From: CAIYYO01 sp049299895
GTDB lineage: Archaea; Altiarchaeota; Altiarchaeia; IMC4; QMZM01
Assembly (NCBI GenBank): GCA_049299895.1
Contig: JBAQYF010000031.1
Location: forward strand, 62,001 to 126,000
DNA length: 64,000 nucleotides
Reading direction: 5' to 3'
This document shows, in pieces, positions 52,580 to 60,997 of this stretch. The position numbers and the translations under genes were made by a program. Under the pieces are notes generated by a model. It had not been told where the DNA came from, searched no databases, and was given only the letters and a program-made list of their open reading frames with translations. Positions within the stretch are counted from its first letter, which is position 1. Each line of letters starts with the position of its first letter.

Positions 52580-53275
52580 CTATTTCTCCATTAACTTGAT
52601 CTTGACTTCGCCGTGCGTCAGGGAATTAAGCTTCGAATAAAACTCGTCCTGCACGCCCGCCGGGATCTCAAGAAGGGACATAAGGTCTCCCCGGTCCCAT
52701 TCCTCTTTCTTTACTTCGCCGTATTCGCGCAGTATCCTGTAAGTGTTTCCCGCGTAAGTCGCAGGTATCTTGACCGCCATCTGGACGGTGTCGAACTTTA
52801 TGGGTAAGATGGGACGTATCTCTTTTACAACGACGTCGACCTGCTCTTTTGCGCTCTTGAAAGGGTCTATCATCACGCGCGCTTCCTCCATCGCAGCGTC
52901 TATTCTCGCGGGGGGATTAGGCGCCTTGGTCTGGGGGTTTATCGAGTTGCGCGAGATATAATTGATGATCTGCTTGCGCTTATCATCTATCATCTTCTTG
53001 CGCTGCTCCGCTGTAAGATGTATTTCTCCTTTGTGTATTATCTTGTCTACGACTGCTGCCAGGTCCGATGAGCCGAAGACTTTCATCAGGTTCTCATCCG
53101 CAGCTTTCTTGCTGGCGGACGCGTCCTTGAATACTTCCTGGACTGCCAGAAGGTCGCCTAACGGAACAGGTGTCCCTTTCTTGTATTCCATTGCAAGATC
53201 GGGGTCTACGTAGAGTTCAAAGGTCTCTCCTCCCGTTTTGAGGCGGGCGATAATCGCTTTGTCTAGGCTTACCAT
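52580..53275 (-). CDS. SBDS-family ribosome maturation protein
   Basis: The 231-residue protein matches the archaeal Shwachman-Bodian-Diamond homologue: ARLKTGGETFELYVDPD at the N-terminus, GEIHLTAEQRKKMIDDKRKQII in pieces (LTAEQRKKM, KRKQIINYI), and SRNSINPQTKAPNPPARI. It is thought to aid release of the anti-association factor aIF6 from the large subunit. The C-terminal ferredoxin-like domain begins near residue 160. It lies between the proteasome alpha and exosome genes, the usual archaeal order. Confidence 0.95.
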   Translation of the reverse strand: MVSLDKAIIARLKTGGETFELYVDPDLAMEYKKGTPVPLGDLLAVQEVFKDASASKKAADENLMKVFGSSDLAAVVDKIIHKGEIHLTAEQRKKMIDDKRKQIINYISRNSINPQTKAPNPPARIDAAMEEARVMIDPFKSAKEQVDVVVKEIRPILPIKFDTVQMAVKIPATYAGNTYRILREYGEVKKEEWDRGDLMSLLEIPAGVQDEFYSKLNSLTHGEVKIKLMEK

Positions 53276-53357
53276 TTTTCCTCGGGACTAGTCCGTTAGA
53301 AACACTTTGTCGGACGAAAAAAGAACCACACCGGAGATCCGCAAGATAAAAAGCCTT

Positions 53358-54107
53358 TTATTCGGCCTTGGTTTTCTTGTCGGCTTCCAGATCCTTATCC
53401 AGCTTCGCGAGGGATTTGCCTATCTCTTCTTTGTCTACTCTCTGATATTTGCTTCCTATTTCGACAGTGATCATCTCAACGTTCTCTTTTTTTATCTTTT
53501 CTTCTGATACTACGTTGAGCCCTCGTAAAGCCAAATCAATGGCGTCGGTCCGGTTCATCCCTTCCTTGTAGTATTTCTCGAATATTTTTTCAACATCCGC
53601 CTTGCCTGTCCCGATGGAGGTGGCGGTGTATTCCGTGAATGCTCCGCTGGGGTCGGTCTCGAATAAGTAGGAGTTCTCGTTTACCCCTGCAATAAGTAGG
53701 GCGGTACCAAAAGGCCTTGCTCCGCCGTATTGAGTATAGTACTGCTTGATGTCGCATATGTCCCTTGTCAGTCCGGAAACGGATATCGGCTCGGCGTATG
53801 CGAGGCGATTCCTCTGCGCTTTGGTTCTCGCTTCCTCGATAAGCCTTCTTGCATCGGCTACGAGACCCGATGCTGCGATACCTATGTGCTCGTCTATCTG
53901 GAAGATCTTTTCGATAGAAGAAGGAACGATAAGTTTCGATGCTATGTTCTTGTCAACCGCTAGCAGCACGCCACCCTTGTAGGTTATGCCGCAGGCAGTA
54001 GTTCCTCTCTTTACAGCTTCACGCGCGTATTCAACTTGAAACAGCCTCCCGTCGGGGCTGAAAACTGTTATGGCTCTGTCATAAGCCGCCGGACCCATCG
54101 GATACAT
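53358..54107 (-). CDS. psmA: Proteasome subunit alpha
   Basis: The 249-residue protein starts with the alpha-type N-terminus YDRAITVFSPDGRLFQVEYA, which forms the gate of the 20S core. ACGITYKGGVLLAVDKN and GVNENSYLFETDPSGAFTEY follow. Alpha rings are non-proteolytic and dock regulatory ATPases. The C-terminal 20 residues are charged, as usual. An alternative start three codons in is possible. It heads the conserved psmA-SBDS-rrp4-rrp41-rrp42 run, though 82 bases separate it from the SBDS gene. Confidence 0.95.
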   Translation of the reverse strand: MYPMGPAAYDRAITVFSPDGRLFQVEYAREAVKRGTTACGITYKGGVLLAVDKNIASKLIVPSSIEKIFQIDEHIGIAASGLVADARRLIEEARTKAQRNRLAYAEPISVSGLTRDICDIKQYYTQYGGARPFGTALLIAGVNENSYLFETDPSGAFTEYTATSIGTGKADVEKIFEKYYKEGMNRTDAIDLALRGLNVVSEEKIKKENVEMITVEIGSKYQRVDKEEIGKSLAKLDKDLEADKKTKAE

Positions 54108-54278
54108 TCTTTTCTCACCTAGCGAATAATTTAATAGGATTTATTGCTTAAATAAGGAGGGGAAACCAATTCTTGCAATACTATTCAATATAGGACCATG
54201 AGGTAATAAGGTGAAAGATTTGGAAAAACATCCCGGGGTAATCAGCCCGGGGAATTGACAGAAAAATCAGCGGGAGAG

Positions 54279-54788
54279 TTATGCGTTACCGAATATCTTC
54301 CTTGCGGTCTCCAGCCTTTCGCGCACTGTCTCGCCGTTCGTCTTCTCGGATACCTGGGTGCCGCCCGAATACTTGAGTATGTCGGACACGTTCACGGCCA
54401 CGAGTTCCGCCGCTTTCGAAAGCGACATCCCGCGTGAATACAGACGCGCCCCCAGCTTGATCCTGGCCTTTTTCACGACGTTCCCCTGGAAGAATCCGTT
54501 CTTTTTGTCGAATTGCTTGACGTCTTCCATCAGGCCTTCCAGGTTCCCTGCATTTATCTTCCGGTTGGCGTTCTCAAGTAGTTCACCGAACTGGGATTGA
54601 TAATGCCTTTTCAGGAAAATCTTATGGAAAGAGTAGCTTATTATGCCCACGTTTATCGCATCCGGATTCTGCGTTATGAACGCGATGTCTGCGCACTGGT
54701 CGGACAATTCCCGGAGCAGGTACGGGTTCCTTTTTTCCAGCGCGGAACGCAGTTCCTTTACAACGTCAAGATCGGTATTCTCATTCAT
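54279..54788 (-). CDS. Uncharacterised helical protein with possible HTH
   Basis: I do not recognise this 169-residue soluble protein. It is mostly helical and charged. Residues about 110-140 (ARLYSRGMSLSKAAELVAVNVSDIL) have the spacing of a helix-turn-helix, so nucleic acid binding is possible. It lies upstream of psmA on the same strand. An imperfect GC-rich hairpin (two CCCGGGG arms, about 54231-54252) follows its stop and may separate the two transcripts. Confidence 0.65.
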   Translation of the reverse strand: MNENTDLDVVKELRSALEKRNPYLLRELSDQCADIAFITQNPDAINVGIISYSFHKIFLKRHYQSQFGELLENANRKINAGNLEGLMEDVKQFDKKNGFFQGNVVKKARIKLGARLYSRGMSLSKAAELVAVNVSDILKYSGGTQVSEKTNGETVRERLETARKIFGNA

Positions 54789-54801
54789 TCTGGTTCTGTT
54801 A

Positions 54802-55320
54802 TTATATGTGGAGGAGATTTATAAGCCCCGTGGAAACCGCCACAAAAAAAGTGTATTTAATCAATTTAGCGCATAAGACCACTATCACGAATTCTTTATA
54901 ATTCATCTTGGCAAGGCCCGGGATGACAGTCAGGGGATCAACGGGAATGGGCAAAGGGATCGGGGCGGCGAGTATCAAAAAGAGGCCGGGCCAGCCGTGT
55001 TTGTCCATCAGGTGCTTGGCTTTTTTCAGGTTTTCTTCTCCGAGCCTTTTTTCCACAAGCTCCGTTGCGTAGAATCCGATAGCGTAGTTTATGGACGTCC
55101 CGATCGTTGCGCCTACGGTGGCAACGACCACTATTTGAACGAGGTCCAGTTTAAGCCCCACCATAACGGGAAGGACTGCTTCGACCGAGAAGGGGATGAA
55201 TATCGTCGAGCCGAGGATCGAGGAAATAAACAGCCCTGCGAGCCCGTAGTGCACTATCAGAGACGTCATCCAGCCTATAACGTCATGGAACATACCGGGT
55301 GGGTGCTCAATTGGGGGCAT
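54802..55320 (-). CDS. SNARE-associated/DedA-like (VTT domain) membrane protein
   Basis: About 172 residues with four or five hydrophobic helices. FIPFSVEAVLPVMVGLKL, GATIGTSINYAIGFY and the re-entrant PIPLPIPVDPLTVIPGLAKM match the VTT/DedA family. Members act as lipid scramblases or transporters. The open frame continues 95 codons upstream across the divergent deoxyhypusine synthase gene, so the start at 55320 (or 55293) is chosen as the first ATG inside the shared promoter gap. Confidence 0.8.
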   Translation of the reverse strand: MPPIEHPPGMFHDVIGWMTSLIVHYGLAGLFISSILGSTIFIPFSVEAVLPVMVGLKLDLVQIVVVATVGATIGTSINYAIGFYATELVEKRLGEENLKKAKHLMDKHGWPGLFLILAAPIPLPIPVDPLTVIPGLAKMNYKEFVIVVLCAKLIKYTFFVAVSTGLINLLHI

Positions 55321-55366
55321 GATATAATTTATCGATATACGCCCATAAAATATAGATACCTGGAAA

Positions 55367-56302
55367 ATGGAGCCGATAAAAGACTTTAAACGCCCTACGG
55401 GCAACGTGGACGAACTGGTCAAAGGGATGTATGATTCCGGGGGATTCACCGCAAAGAACCTCGGCATCGGGACAAACATCCTTGAGAGAATGGAGAAGGA
55501 CGAATGCACACGCTTCCTGTCTTTTCCGGCGTGCATCATATCCACGGGAACGCGCGGGGTCATAAAAGAGCTTGTTAAAGAGAAACTGTTCGACGTTGTG
55601 ATCACGACCTGCGGAACGCTGGACCACGATCTTGCGCGCCTATGGAAAGATTATTACCACGGAGACTTCGCATTAGACGACAAAGTGCTCCACAAGAAAG
55701 GAGTAAACAGACTGGGCAACATTCTCATACCGAACGAATGCTACGGCGAGATCCTTGAAAAGAAGCTTCAACCGATGATCGAAGAGCTATACAAGGAAAA
55801 GAAGGAATGGTCCGGCCACGAACTCATCTGGAAGATAGGCGAGAAACTGGAGAAAGACAAAAGAAAGGATGAATCCATAATCTACTGGTGCTACAAGAAC
55901 AAGATACCTGTCATGGTGCCGGGGATATTCGACGGCGCATTCGGCTCACAACTGTGGCTGTTCTGGCAGCAGCACCGCGACTTCAAGATAAATTTATTCC
56001 AGGACGAACAGGCGCTCTCAGACGTCGTATTCGACGCGAAAAAGGCGGGGGCGCTCATGATCGGAGGCGGGATCTCGAAGCATCACACGATATGGTGGAA
56101 CCAGTTCAGGGACGGCCTGGACTATGCTGTTTACATAACTACTGCGACTCAATACGACGGAAGCCTATCCGGCGCGCGCCTGCAGGAAGCGATATCCTGG
56201 GGCAAGATAAAAGAAGAGGCAAGCCAGGTGACGATAGACGGCGACGCGACGGTGATCCTTCCGTTGATGGCGGCGGCGTTGTTTGAGAGATTGAAAAAGT
56301 AG
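55367..56302 (+). CDS. dys: Deoxyhypusine synthase
   Basis: The 311-residue enzyme transfers an aminobutyl group from spermidine to a lysine of aIF5A. MIGGGISKHHTIWWNQFRDGLDYAVYI is seen in pieces: GGGISKHH carries the catalytic lysine and WNQFRDGLDYAVYITTATQYDGSLSGA is the C-terminal active-site region. It is NAD-dependent and essential in archaea. It diverges from the VTT gene with only 46 bases between starts, containing AT-rich TATA-like runs for both directions. Confidence 0.93.
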   Translation: MEPIKDFKRPTGNVDELVKGMYDSGGFTAKNLGIGTNILERMEKDECTRFLSFPACIISTGTRGVIKELVKEKLFDVVITTCGTLDHDLARLWKDYYHGDFALDDKVLHKKGVNRLGNILIPNECYGEILEKKLQPMIEELYKEKKEWSGHELIWKIGEKLEKDKRKDESIIYWCYKNKIPVMVPGIFDGAFGSQLWLFWQQHRDFKINLFQDEQALSDVVFDAKKAGALMIGGGISKHHTIWWNQFRDGLDYAVYITTATQYDGSLSGARLQEAISWGKIKEEASQVTIDGDATVILPLMAAALFERLKK

Positions 56303-56314
56303 AGAATTAATTCT

Positions 56315-56740
56315 CTAATGAACCAAACCGGGAAAAAAATACGTCGCTATTATCAGGTACAGGAGTAGCGCAGATCGTATCGACATAATATATATCTTCT
56401 TTCCTCTCAGTATCTGTATGTTTATCGCGGTATTCGCTATTGGGAGGAGCAGTATTATCGGGCTTATCGACCATGCGAAGTATCCGAATATTATGTATTC
56501 GCTCATCCTGTCCGCCGCCCAGTCCATGAGTTCGCCTACTTTTGATTCCAGTTTCTTTGCCCTTGCGACCGCGCCGTCCAATAAATCGAGGAGCGTTGCC
56601 GCGAGGATCGCAGCTATCGGATTGTATAACACGAATAGGGAGGCTACGACTGAGAGGCCGGATATCTGGCTGGGGGTTAACGGCAGGTTTATAGCAAGGT
56701 GCTTTCTTGCCTTCTTGAATGATTCTATAGGATTATCCAT
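56315..56740 (-). CDS. CDP-alcohol phosphatidyltransferase family protein
   Basis: The 141-residue membrane protein has the CDP-alcohol phosphotransferase motif DLLDGAVARAKKLESKVGELMDWAADRM in pieces: LLDGAVAR, then G, then DWAAD, that is DGx2ARx..Gx3Dx3D, starting near residue 67. It would exchange the CMP of a CDP-archaeol-like lipid for a polar head group. It is short for the family and has four or five helices; the exact substrate is unclear. It overlaps the upstream gene by 16 bases. Confidence 0.87.
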   Translation of the reverse strand: MDNPIESFKKARKHLAINLPLTPSQISGLSVVASLFVLYNPIAAILAATLLDLLDGAVARAKKLESKVGELMDWAADRMSEYIIFGYFAWSISPIILLLPIANTAINIQILRGKKIYIMSIRSALLLYLIIATYFFPGLVH

Positions 56741-57153
56741 AACAGGAGTCCTCCGGTGAATAATATGTCCGCTATTATCATGTTCTTCATGGATTTTGGA
56801 TAGAGCGAGAAATGCATTATCGTTTTATTGAAAGGATAGAAGGGGCGCGTCGGCCTTGTTAAAAAGTCGAGGAGGTAGTGAGCCAGTAGCGGGAAGAACA
56901 TTACTGCGAAATTTCCGTATGCGTATGACAGGAGCATGATCGCTGCGCTGAATAATGCCAGCCCGTATAGCTCGTGGAAGCGGGAGCGGGATTCCGTGCC
57001 GTATCTTCCGGTGCGTATGGCCCGCATCGTGTGGCTCAGGTGGTCGAGGTCGGGGATCAGGCCGAATAGCACTCCCAGGAGTATCAGGTTAGGGTCCGCT
57101 GTCAGGCTGCATGCCACCAGATACGATGCTAGTATGTGCGCTGCGAGATTCAT
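56725..57153 (-). CDS. YdjM/DUF457-type membrane-bound metal-dependent hydrolase
   Basis: The 142-residue protein has helices and the histidine/aspartate-rich LIPDLDHLSHTMRA (about residues 32-45) characteristic of YdjM-like putative hydrolases, plus LAHYLLDFLTRPTRPFYPF. The function is unproven, with a phospholipase-type role suspected. It lies three bases downstream of the MscS gene on the same strand. Confidence 0.82.
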   Translation of the reverse strand: MNLAAHILASYLVACSLTADPNLILLGVLFGLIPDLDHLSHTMRAIRTGRYGTESRSRFHELYGLALFSAAIMLLSYAYGNFAVMFFPLLAHYLLDFLTRPTRPFYPFNKTIMHFSLYPKSMKNMIIADILFTGGLLLWIIL

Positions 57154-57156
57154 CGT

Positions 57157-58251
57157 TTATTCCTTTTTCAGGTATATTGTTTGGGTGGGGAATGGTATCT
57201 CTATTTTCTCCCTGTTCAGGGCGTTGTATACGCCGGTGTTGAGTTCGTCGGTTATTTTGAGCTGGTCTTTGAAGCTCTCTATCCATGCTACCAGTAAGAA
57301 ATTCAGGCTGGAGTCTGCGAATTCTTTGAAGAACACCTGGGGTTCAGGGTCTTTTAGGACTGAACTGCTTTTCATGGCTACGTCCATGACTGTTTTTTTG
57401 ACTTTTTCAACGTCTGAACCGTAGGCTACGCCGAAGTTGATCATGACTTTCAGCCTGGAATCAGGAAGAGCGTAATTCGTCACTTCGTTTATGACGACTT
57501 TTTCGTTGGGTATTATGACGAATGTGTGGTCCGGGGTCTGTATCTTTGTCGTTCTCAGGCCTATGTCCACTACTTCGCCGCTAAATGAACCAACCTGTAT
57601 GCGGTCTCCCCGCGCAAAGGGGCGGTCTACCAGGATGAAGAAACCTGCCATCAGGTTTGAGAGGGTGTCTTTTGCCGCAAAACCTATCGCGATACCTGCT
57701 ATCCCCAGGCTTGCGACAAGGGGTGTTATCTCTATTCCCAGTTGCGAGAGAATGATCATGACTCCAAGAGCGTATATCCCGAATTTTACCAGCTTTGACA
57801 GGAAGGGTATTGCTTCATCGTCCAGGGTGCTTTCGGTCTTTGAGGCTATCCGGCCCCCCAGTTCATTGATCAGTATGCTCGCGATCCCTGCCGTTACATA
57901 AGCAATGATGGATATGAACAGTATCGTTACCCCTTTAGTGAAATAGGCCATATATGGGCTTCCCTGGAGCAGGTAATCTGCCGCTATTTGCACGCCCAGG
58001 AGGATTATGGCATAATATATGGGTTTATGTATCAATTCAAGTATCAGGTCGTCTGCCCTGGTCTCGGTTTTCTCCGCGATCTTTTTAAAGTATTTCTCAA
58101 CAAAGAAAAAGACAATCTTTGCCGCTATGACTGATGAAAGAACGATTAAAACGGCTATAAGCAGGTTTTTGAAGGGAATAAGAGATTCCGGGAGATAACC
58201 AGTCATGCTTTGATCTATGATCTCTGCTATTTTGATAGTCTCATTAGTCAT
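57157..58251 (-). CDS. MscS-family small-conductance mechanosensitive channel
   Basis: The 364-residue protein has an N-terminal hydrophobic region with about four helices. A pore helix lies around residues 175-215 (SLGIAGIAIGFAAKDTLSNLMAGFFI), followed by the beta domain FARGDRIQVGSFSGEVVDIGLRTTKI and an IPNEKVV turn. These are strong MscS marks. It opens under membrane tension to release solutes during osmotic downshock. It is the first gene of the operon with the two membrane proteins that follow. Confidence 0.93.
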   Translation of the reverse strand: MTNETIKIAEIIDQSMTGYLPESLIPFKNLLIAVLIVLSSVIAAKIVFFFVEKYFKKIAEKTETRADDLILELIHKPIYYAIILLGVQIAADYLLQGSPYMAYFTKGVTILFISIIAYVTAGIASILINELGGRIASKTESTLDDEAIPFLSKLVKFGIYALGVMIILSQLGIEITPLVASLGIAGIAIGFAAKDTLSNLMAGFFILVDRPFARGDRIQVGSFSGEVVDIGLRTTKIQTPDHTFVIIPNEKVVINEVTNYALPDSRLKVMINFGVAYGSDVEKVKKTVMDVAMKSSSVLKDPEPQVFFKEFADSSLNFLLVAWIESFKDQLKITDELNTGVYNALNREKIEIPFPTQTIYLKKE

Positions 58252-58390
58252 GATATCTATTAGGTTTAGGGGTTTTTAAGGTTTCCGCAGGGATGAATCA
58301 CACTAGTCGCAAAAAAAGCCATATTAGCGTCGATTAGTCAGGATTTACCAGGCTTTTAACCTGATAGAATCATGGATGGAAACGAAAGGT

Positions 58391-58440
58391 ATTTATATGA
58401 GTCATGACTAAATCATAACTATCAAAAAATTATCATAGTT
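58391..58440 (+). promoter_or_regulatory. TATA box with palindromic operator-like sites
   Basis: TTTATAT (58392-58398) is followed at once by the 10-base palindrome AGTCATGACT (58400-58409), then by the inverted repeat AACTAT...ATAGTT (58417-58440). The gene downstream encodes a winged-helix protein, so autoregulation is plausible. The palindrome core recurs as CAGTCATGACTG at 59286-59297. Confidence 0.5.
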
Positions 58441-58488
58441 TATCCAAGACAGACCCGCAGTTTAATCATGACATCGGGGGAATAAATC

Positions 58489-58965
58489 ATGAAACAACAA
58501 GATTCATACAGCGACGAATTCGACCAGCTCACGGGCGAGATATCGGACGTAGTAGAGGAAATACCCGATCCAGTCGTCGTAGGAAAGCTCCTATACAACA
58601 TAGCCTCAGAAAAGAAGAGCTATAACCTTGTCGTAAAGGACATAAACGCCAAATTCGACCAGTTAGGCGAAAAACTCGACAGGATCGCGACCCTCCTTGA
58701 GAAGATGAGCGAGAAGAAGGAAGCAGTCGTGACTGAAAGAAGAGCAGAAAGCATAGAGATATCAGACAGAGACAAAGAGATACTCGACTTCGTCAAAGCC
58801 AGGAAAAGAGTCTGCGCGGACGACGTACAAGACAGGTTCCAGTATAAGGGCAGGAACGCTGCGAGCGCGAGGCTCCACAGGCTGTACAGGGACAAGGTAC
58901 TGGAAAAAGTGCACGCAGGAAGAAACGTATACTACACGATAAGAAATCAGGACCAACCGGCATAA
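58489..58965 (+). CDS. Coiled-coil protein with C-terminal winged helix
   Basis: The 158-residue protein begins acidic (YSDEFDQLTGEISDVVEEI), has a heptad-like coiled coil at about residues 50-78 (INAKFDQLGEKLDRIATLLEKM) and ends with a winged helix (ILDFVKARKRVCADDVQDRF through LHRLYRDKVLEKVHAGRNVYYTI). It is probably a dimeric DNA-binding regulator, perhaps acting on its own palindromic promoter. About 80 bases lie between the TATA box and the ATG. It precedes the stem-loop array. No family name is recognised. Confidence 0.78.
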   Translation: MKQQDSYSDEFDQLTGEISDVVEEIPDPVVVGKLLYNIASEKKSYNLVVKDINAKFDQLGEKLDRIATLLEKMSEKKEAVVTERRAESIEISDRDKEILDFVKARKRVCADDVQDRFQYKGRNAASARLHRLYRDKVLEKVHAGRNVYYTIRNQDQPA

Positions 58966-58972
58966 TTACATT

Positions 58973-59182
58973 CAACCAACCACCTCCATCATGCTCCCCC
59001 GAAAGGGGGACTTGATGGTTATGATCAACCAACCACCTCCATTCCAACAATGCCCCCCGACAAGGGGGGCATGGAATGGTAAAAATCAACCAACCACCTC
59101 CATCATACTCCCCCGAAAGGGGGCATGATGGTTATGATCAACCAACCTCCTTCATTCTCTTCCCCATGCAGGGAAGAAATGG
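58973..59182. repeat. Array of four stem-loops with shared CAACCAACCACCTCC leader
   Basis: Four units start at 58973, 59026, 59087 and 59139 (spacing 53, 61 and 52). Each begins with CAACCAACCACCTCC (shorter in the fourth) and then a hairpin: CCATCA/TGATGG with TCCCCC-GAAA-GGGGGA; CCATTCCA/TGGAATGG with TGCCCCCC/GGGGGGCA; CCATCAT/ATGATGG with CCCCC-GAAA-GGGGG; and a weaker CTTCCC/GGGAAG. The outer stems differ in sequence but keep pairing. No open frame crosses the array. It fills the 356-base gap between the winged-helix gene and ftsY (58966-59321). Confidence 0.75.
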
Positions 59183-59285
59183 TAATCTTTCTGAGAATAA
59201 TTCTTTTCTGGATGATGCCCACGGGGCGATAAAATAACGTAGTCGCAGCAATTCGGTTTATATTAAACAGAGCGTATTAAAGAAT

Positions 59286-59297
59286 CAGTCATGACTG
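59286..59297. repeat. 12-base palindrome CAGTCATGACTG
   Basis: This is a perfect palindrome in the gap downstream of ftsY. Its ten-base core is the same as the palindrome at 58400-58409 in the promoter of the winged-helix gene, so both could be sites of one regulator. A TTTATATTAA lies about 20 bases before it. Confidence 0.45.
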
Positions 59298-59321
59298 GTG
59301 CGCCGACAGAAGAACGCATAC

Positions 59322-60539
59322 TCAGTCAACTATCTGCGACACGAACCATTCCCGGTCGAACTTCTTCAGGTCTTCGTATTTCTGCCCCATCCCAACGTAG
59401 ATAACGGGCTTGTTCGTCACATGGGATATCGACAGAGCCGCCCCGCCCTTTGCGTCCGCGTCCATCTTCGTGAGTATGATCGCGTCTATTCCTATCTCAC
59501 TGTTGAATTTCTCGGCTTGATCCAAGGCGTCGTTTCCTGTGAGGGAGTCGCCGATGAATATCTTTAAGTCCGGTTTGTTTACGCGGACGATCTTTTTCAT
59601 CTCGTCCATCAGGTTCACGTTCGTCTGCATCCTCCCTGCGGTGTCTGCGAGGACGACGTCTACGTTCCGGGCTTTTGCATGGGCCACTGCGTCGAACATG
59701 ACTGCTGCGGCGTCGCCCGTCTTCTGGTGTTTTATGAGTTTTACCCCTACTGAGTCGGCGTGTTTTTCTATCTGTTCTATCGCGCCTGCCCGGAATGTGT
59801 CCCCTGCTGCAAGCACGACGGAAAAGCCGTTGTTCATCAGCATCCTTGCCATCTTTGCTATCGTCGTGGTCTTGCCTGTTCCGTTGACCCCGAAGAACAC
59901 TATCTTGTAGGGCTTTTCCCCTTCGCGTATGGATCCAAGGAGGTCCACTTCATTGTCGGGTGTGAGAACGTCTATGAGCGTCTTTTTGATAGAGACCTTG
60001 ATGTAGTGGTCGAGGCTGTCTTTGTCTATGTCCCGGTTCAAGAGGCGTTCTCTGAGGTCCCGGAGTATTGCTTCCGAAGTCTCCATCGCCACGTCGTTTT
60101 CGAGGAGGTCCATCTGCAGTTCTGTGAGCACGCCGTCCAGGTCTTTCTCGTTCAGCCTGATGGTTTTACGGAATATCCCTTTTATCTGGGTGATGGTGGA
60201 AAGCTTTACGCCCCCCTTATCGCCTGAGTCGCGCGAGGGAACGTCTTTTCTGTCCCATGCCTCCTGGATGGCATCAATCTTCTGTATCTCCCGGACCGCG
60301 GAATGTTTCTCTTTAACTGTCTCAGCGTCGGTTTTGACCGTTTCGTCCTGTATCCTGGACCTGGGAATCTCTTCCTTTTTGTCTACTTTGAAGTAGTCTT
60401 CTCCGGGTTCCCGGCTGACAGGCCTTGCCTCCTCGCGGGGGACCGTAACCTGCGCCGAGAGTTCCTGGAACTCCTTTTCCGCTACTTCCTCGGTCTTGCC
60501 GATGAATTTATTTATTTTGTCCTTAAGAGACTTGAACAT
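59322..60539 (-). CDS. ftsY: Signal recognition particle receptor FtsY
   Basis: The 405-residue protein has an acidic, charged N-terminal region of about 100 residues that contacts the membrane or translocon, an N domain, and a GTPase G domain: FFGVNGTGKTTTIAKMA as P-loop, VVLAAGDTFRAGAIEQI, VVLADTAGRMQTNVNLMDEM as G3, and ILTKMDADAKGG as G4. It receives SRP-ribosome complexes at the membrane. It lies about 20 bases downstream of the prefoldin gene, consistent with cotranscription. Confidence 0.95.
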   Translation of the reverse strand: MFKSLKDKINKFIGKTEEVAEKEFQELSAQVTVPREEARPVSREPGEDYFKVDKKEEIPRSRIQDETVKTDAETVKEKHSAVREIQKIDAIQEAWDRKDVPSRDSGDKGGVKLSTITQIKGIFRKTIRLNEKDLDGVLTELQMDLLENDVAMETSEAILRDLRERLLNRDIDKDSLDHYIKVSIKKTLIDVLTPDNEVDLLGSIREGEKPYKIVFFGVNGTGKTTTIAKMARMLMNNGFSVVLAAGDTFRAGAIEQIEKHADSVGVKLIKHQKTGDAAAVMFDAVAHAKARNVDVVLADTAGRMQTNVNLMDEMKKIVRVNKPDLKIFIGDSLTGNDALDQAEKFNSEIGIDAIILTKMDADAKGGAALSISHVTNKPVIYVGMGQKYEDLKKFDREWFVSQIVD

Positions 60540-60559
60540 TTTTCACTGTTACTTTTCTC

Positions 60560-60997
60560 TTATTTTTTTTCCTGCTGCATATGGGAAATAAGATGCCTGT
60601 ATTCGTCATCCAGCGCCTGGATAGCGTCCGTGGTCTCGAGTGCCGCCTTTCTCATCTTCTCCTGGGCCTCGCCCGCCTGGCGGACCCTGTCCTCAAAGAA
60701 TTTTCTGGCCTCAGGTATGCTCTTTTCAAGGGAAAGGGCCGATCCTACTCCTACGAGGATCTTGTCCGTTTCCATCAGTTTCGCGCGTATGAATGAAGCT
60801 GAGCCGACGGAAACAAGTATCTCCGTTCCGGCCTTGTTCTCTTCGAGAGCGGAAATCGCATTCAACGAGCCGCGCAGCTCTTCCATGGTCGTTTCCAGTA
60901 TCTGCATCTGGCGGTTGATCGATTCCATCTGTCTTTTGTATTGCTCGGCCTCCAACATGAGAGCCTGTATCTCTTCCCTTCCGTCTGTTGTTTCCAT
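60560..60997 (-). CDS. pfdA: Prefoldin subunit alpha
   Basis: The 145-residue protein consists of two long coiled coils (about residues 5-50 and 95-140) around a beta-hairpin core with TEILVSVGSASFIRAKL and ILVGVGSALSLEKSI. This is the archaeal alpha prefoldin layout. The alpha2beta4 hexamer holds unfolded proteins and hands them to the thermosome. It abuts the rpiA stop codon without spacing, indicating translational coupling. Confidence 0.92.
   Translation of the reverse strand: METTDGREEIQALMLEAEQYKRQMESINRQMQILETTMEELRGSLNAISALEENKAGTEILVSVGSASFIRAKLMETDKILVGVGSALSLEKSIPEARKFFEDRVRQAGEAQEKMRKAALETTDAIQALDDEYRHLISHMQQEKK

Noticed and set aside
55321..55605. N-terminal extension of the VTT membrane protein
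   Set aside because: It runs antisense through the conserved start of deoxyhypusine synthase and is Ser/Pro-rich, so the shorter start at 55320 is used.
58973..59182. Short regular repeats considered as a CRISPR array
   Set aside because: The repeats are imperfect, spacing is irregular, the intervening sequence is itself part of the hairpins rather than unique spacer, and no cas genes are present.
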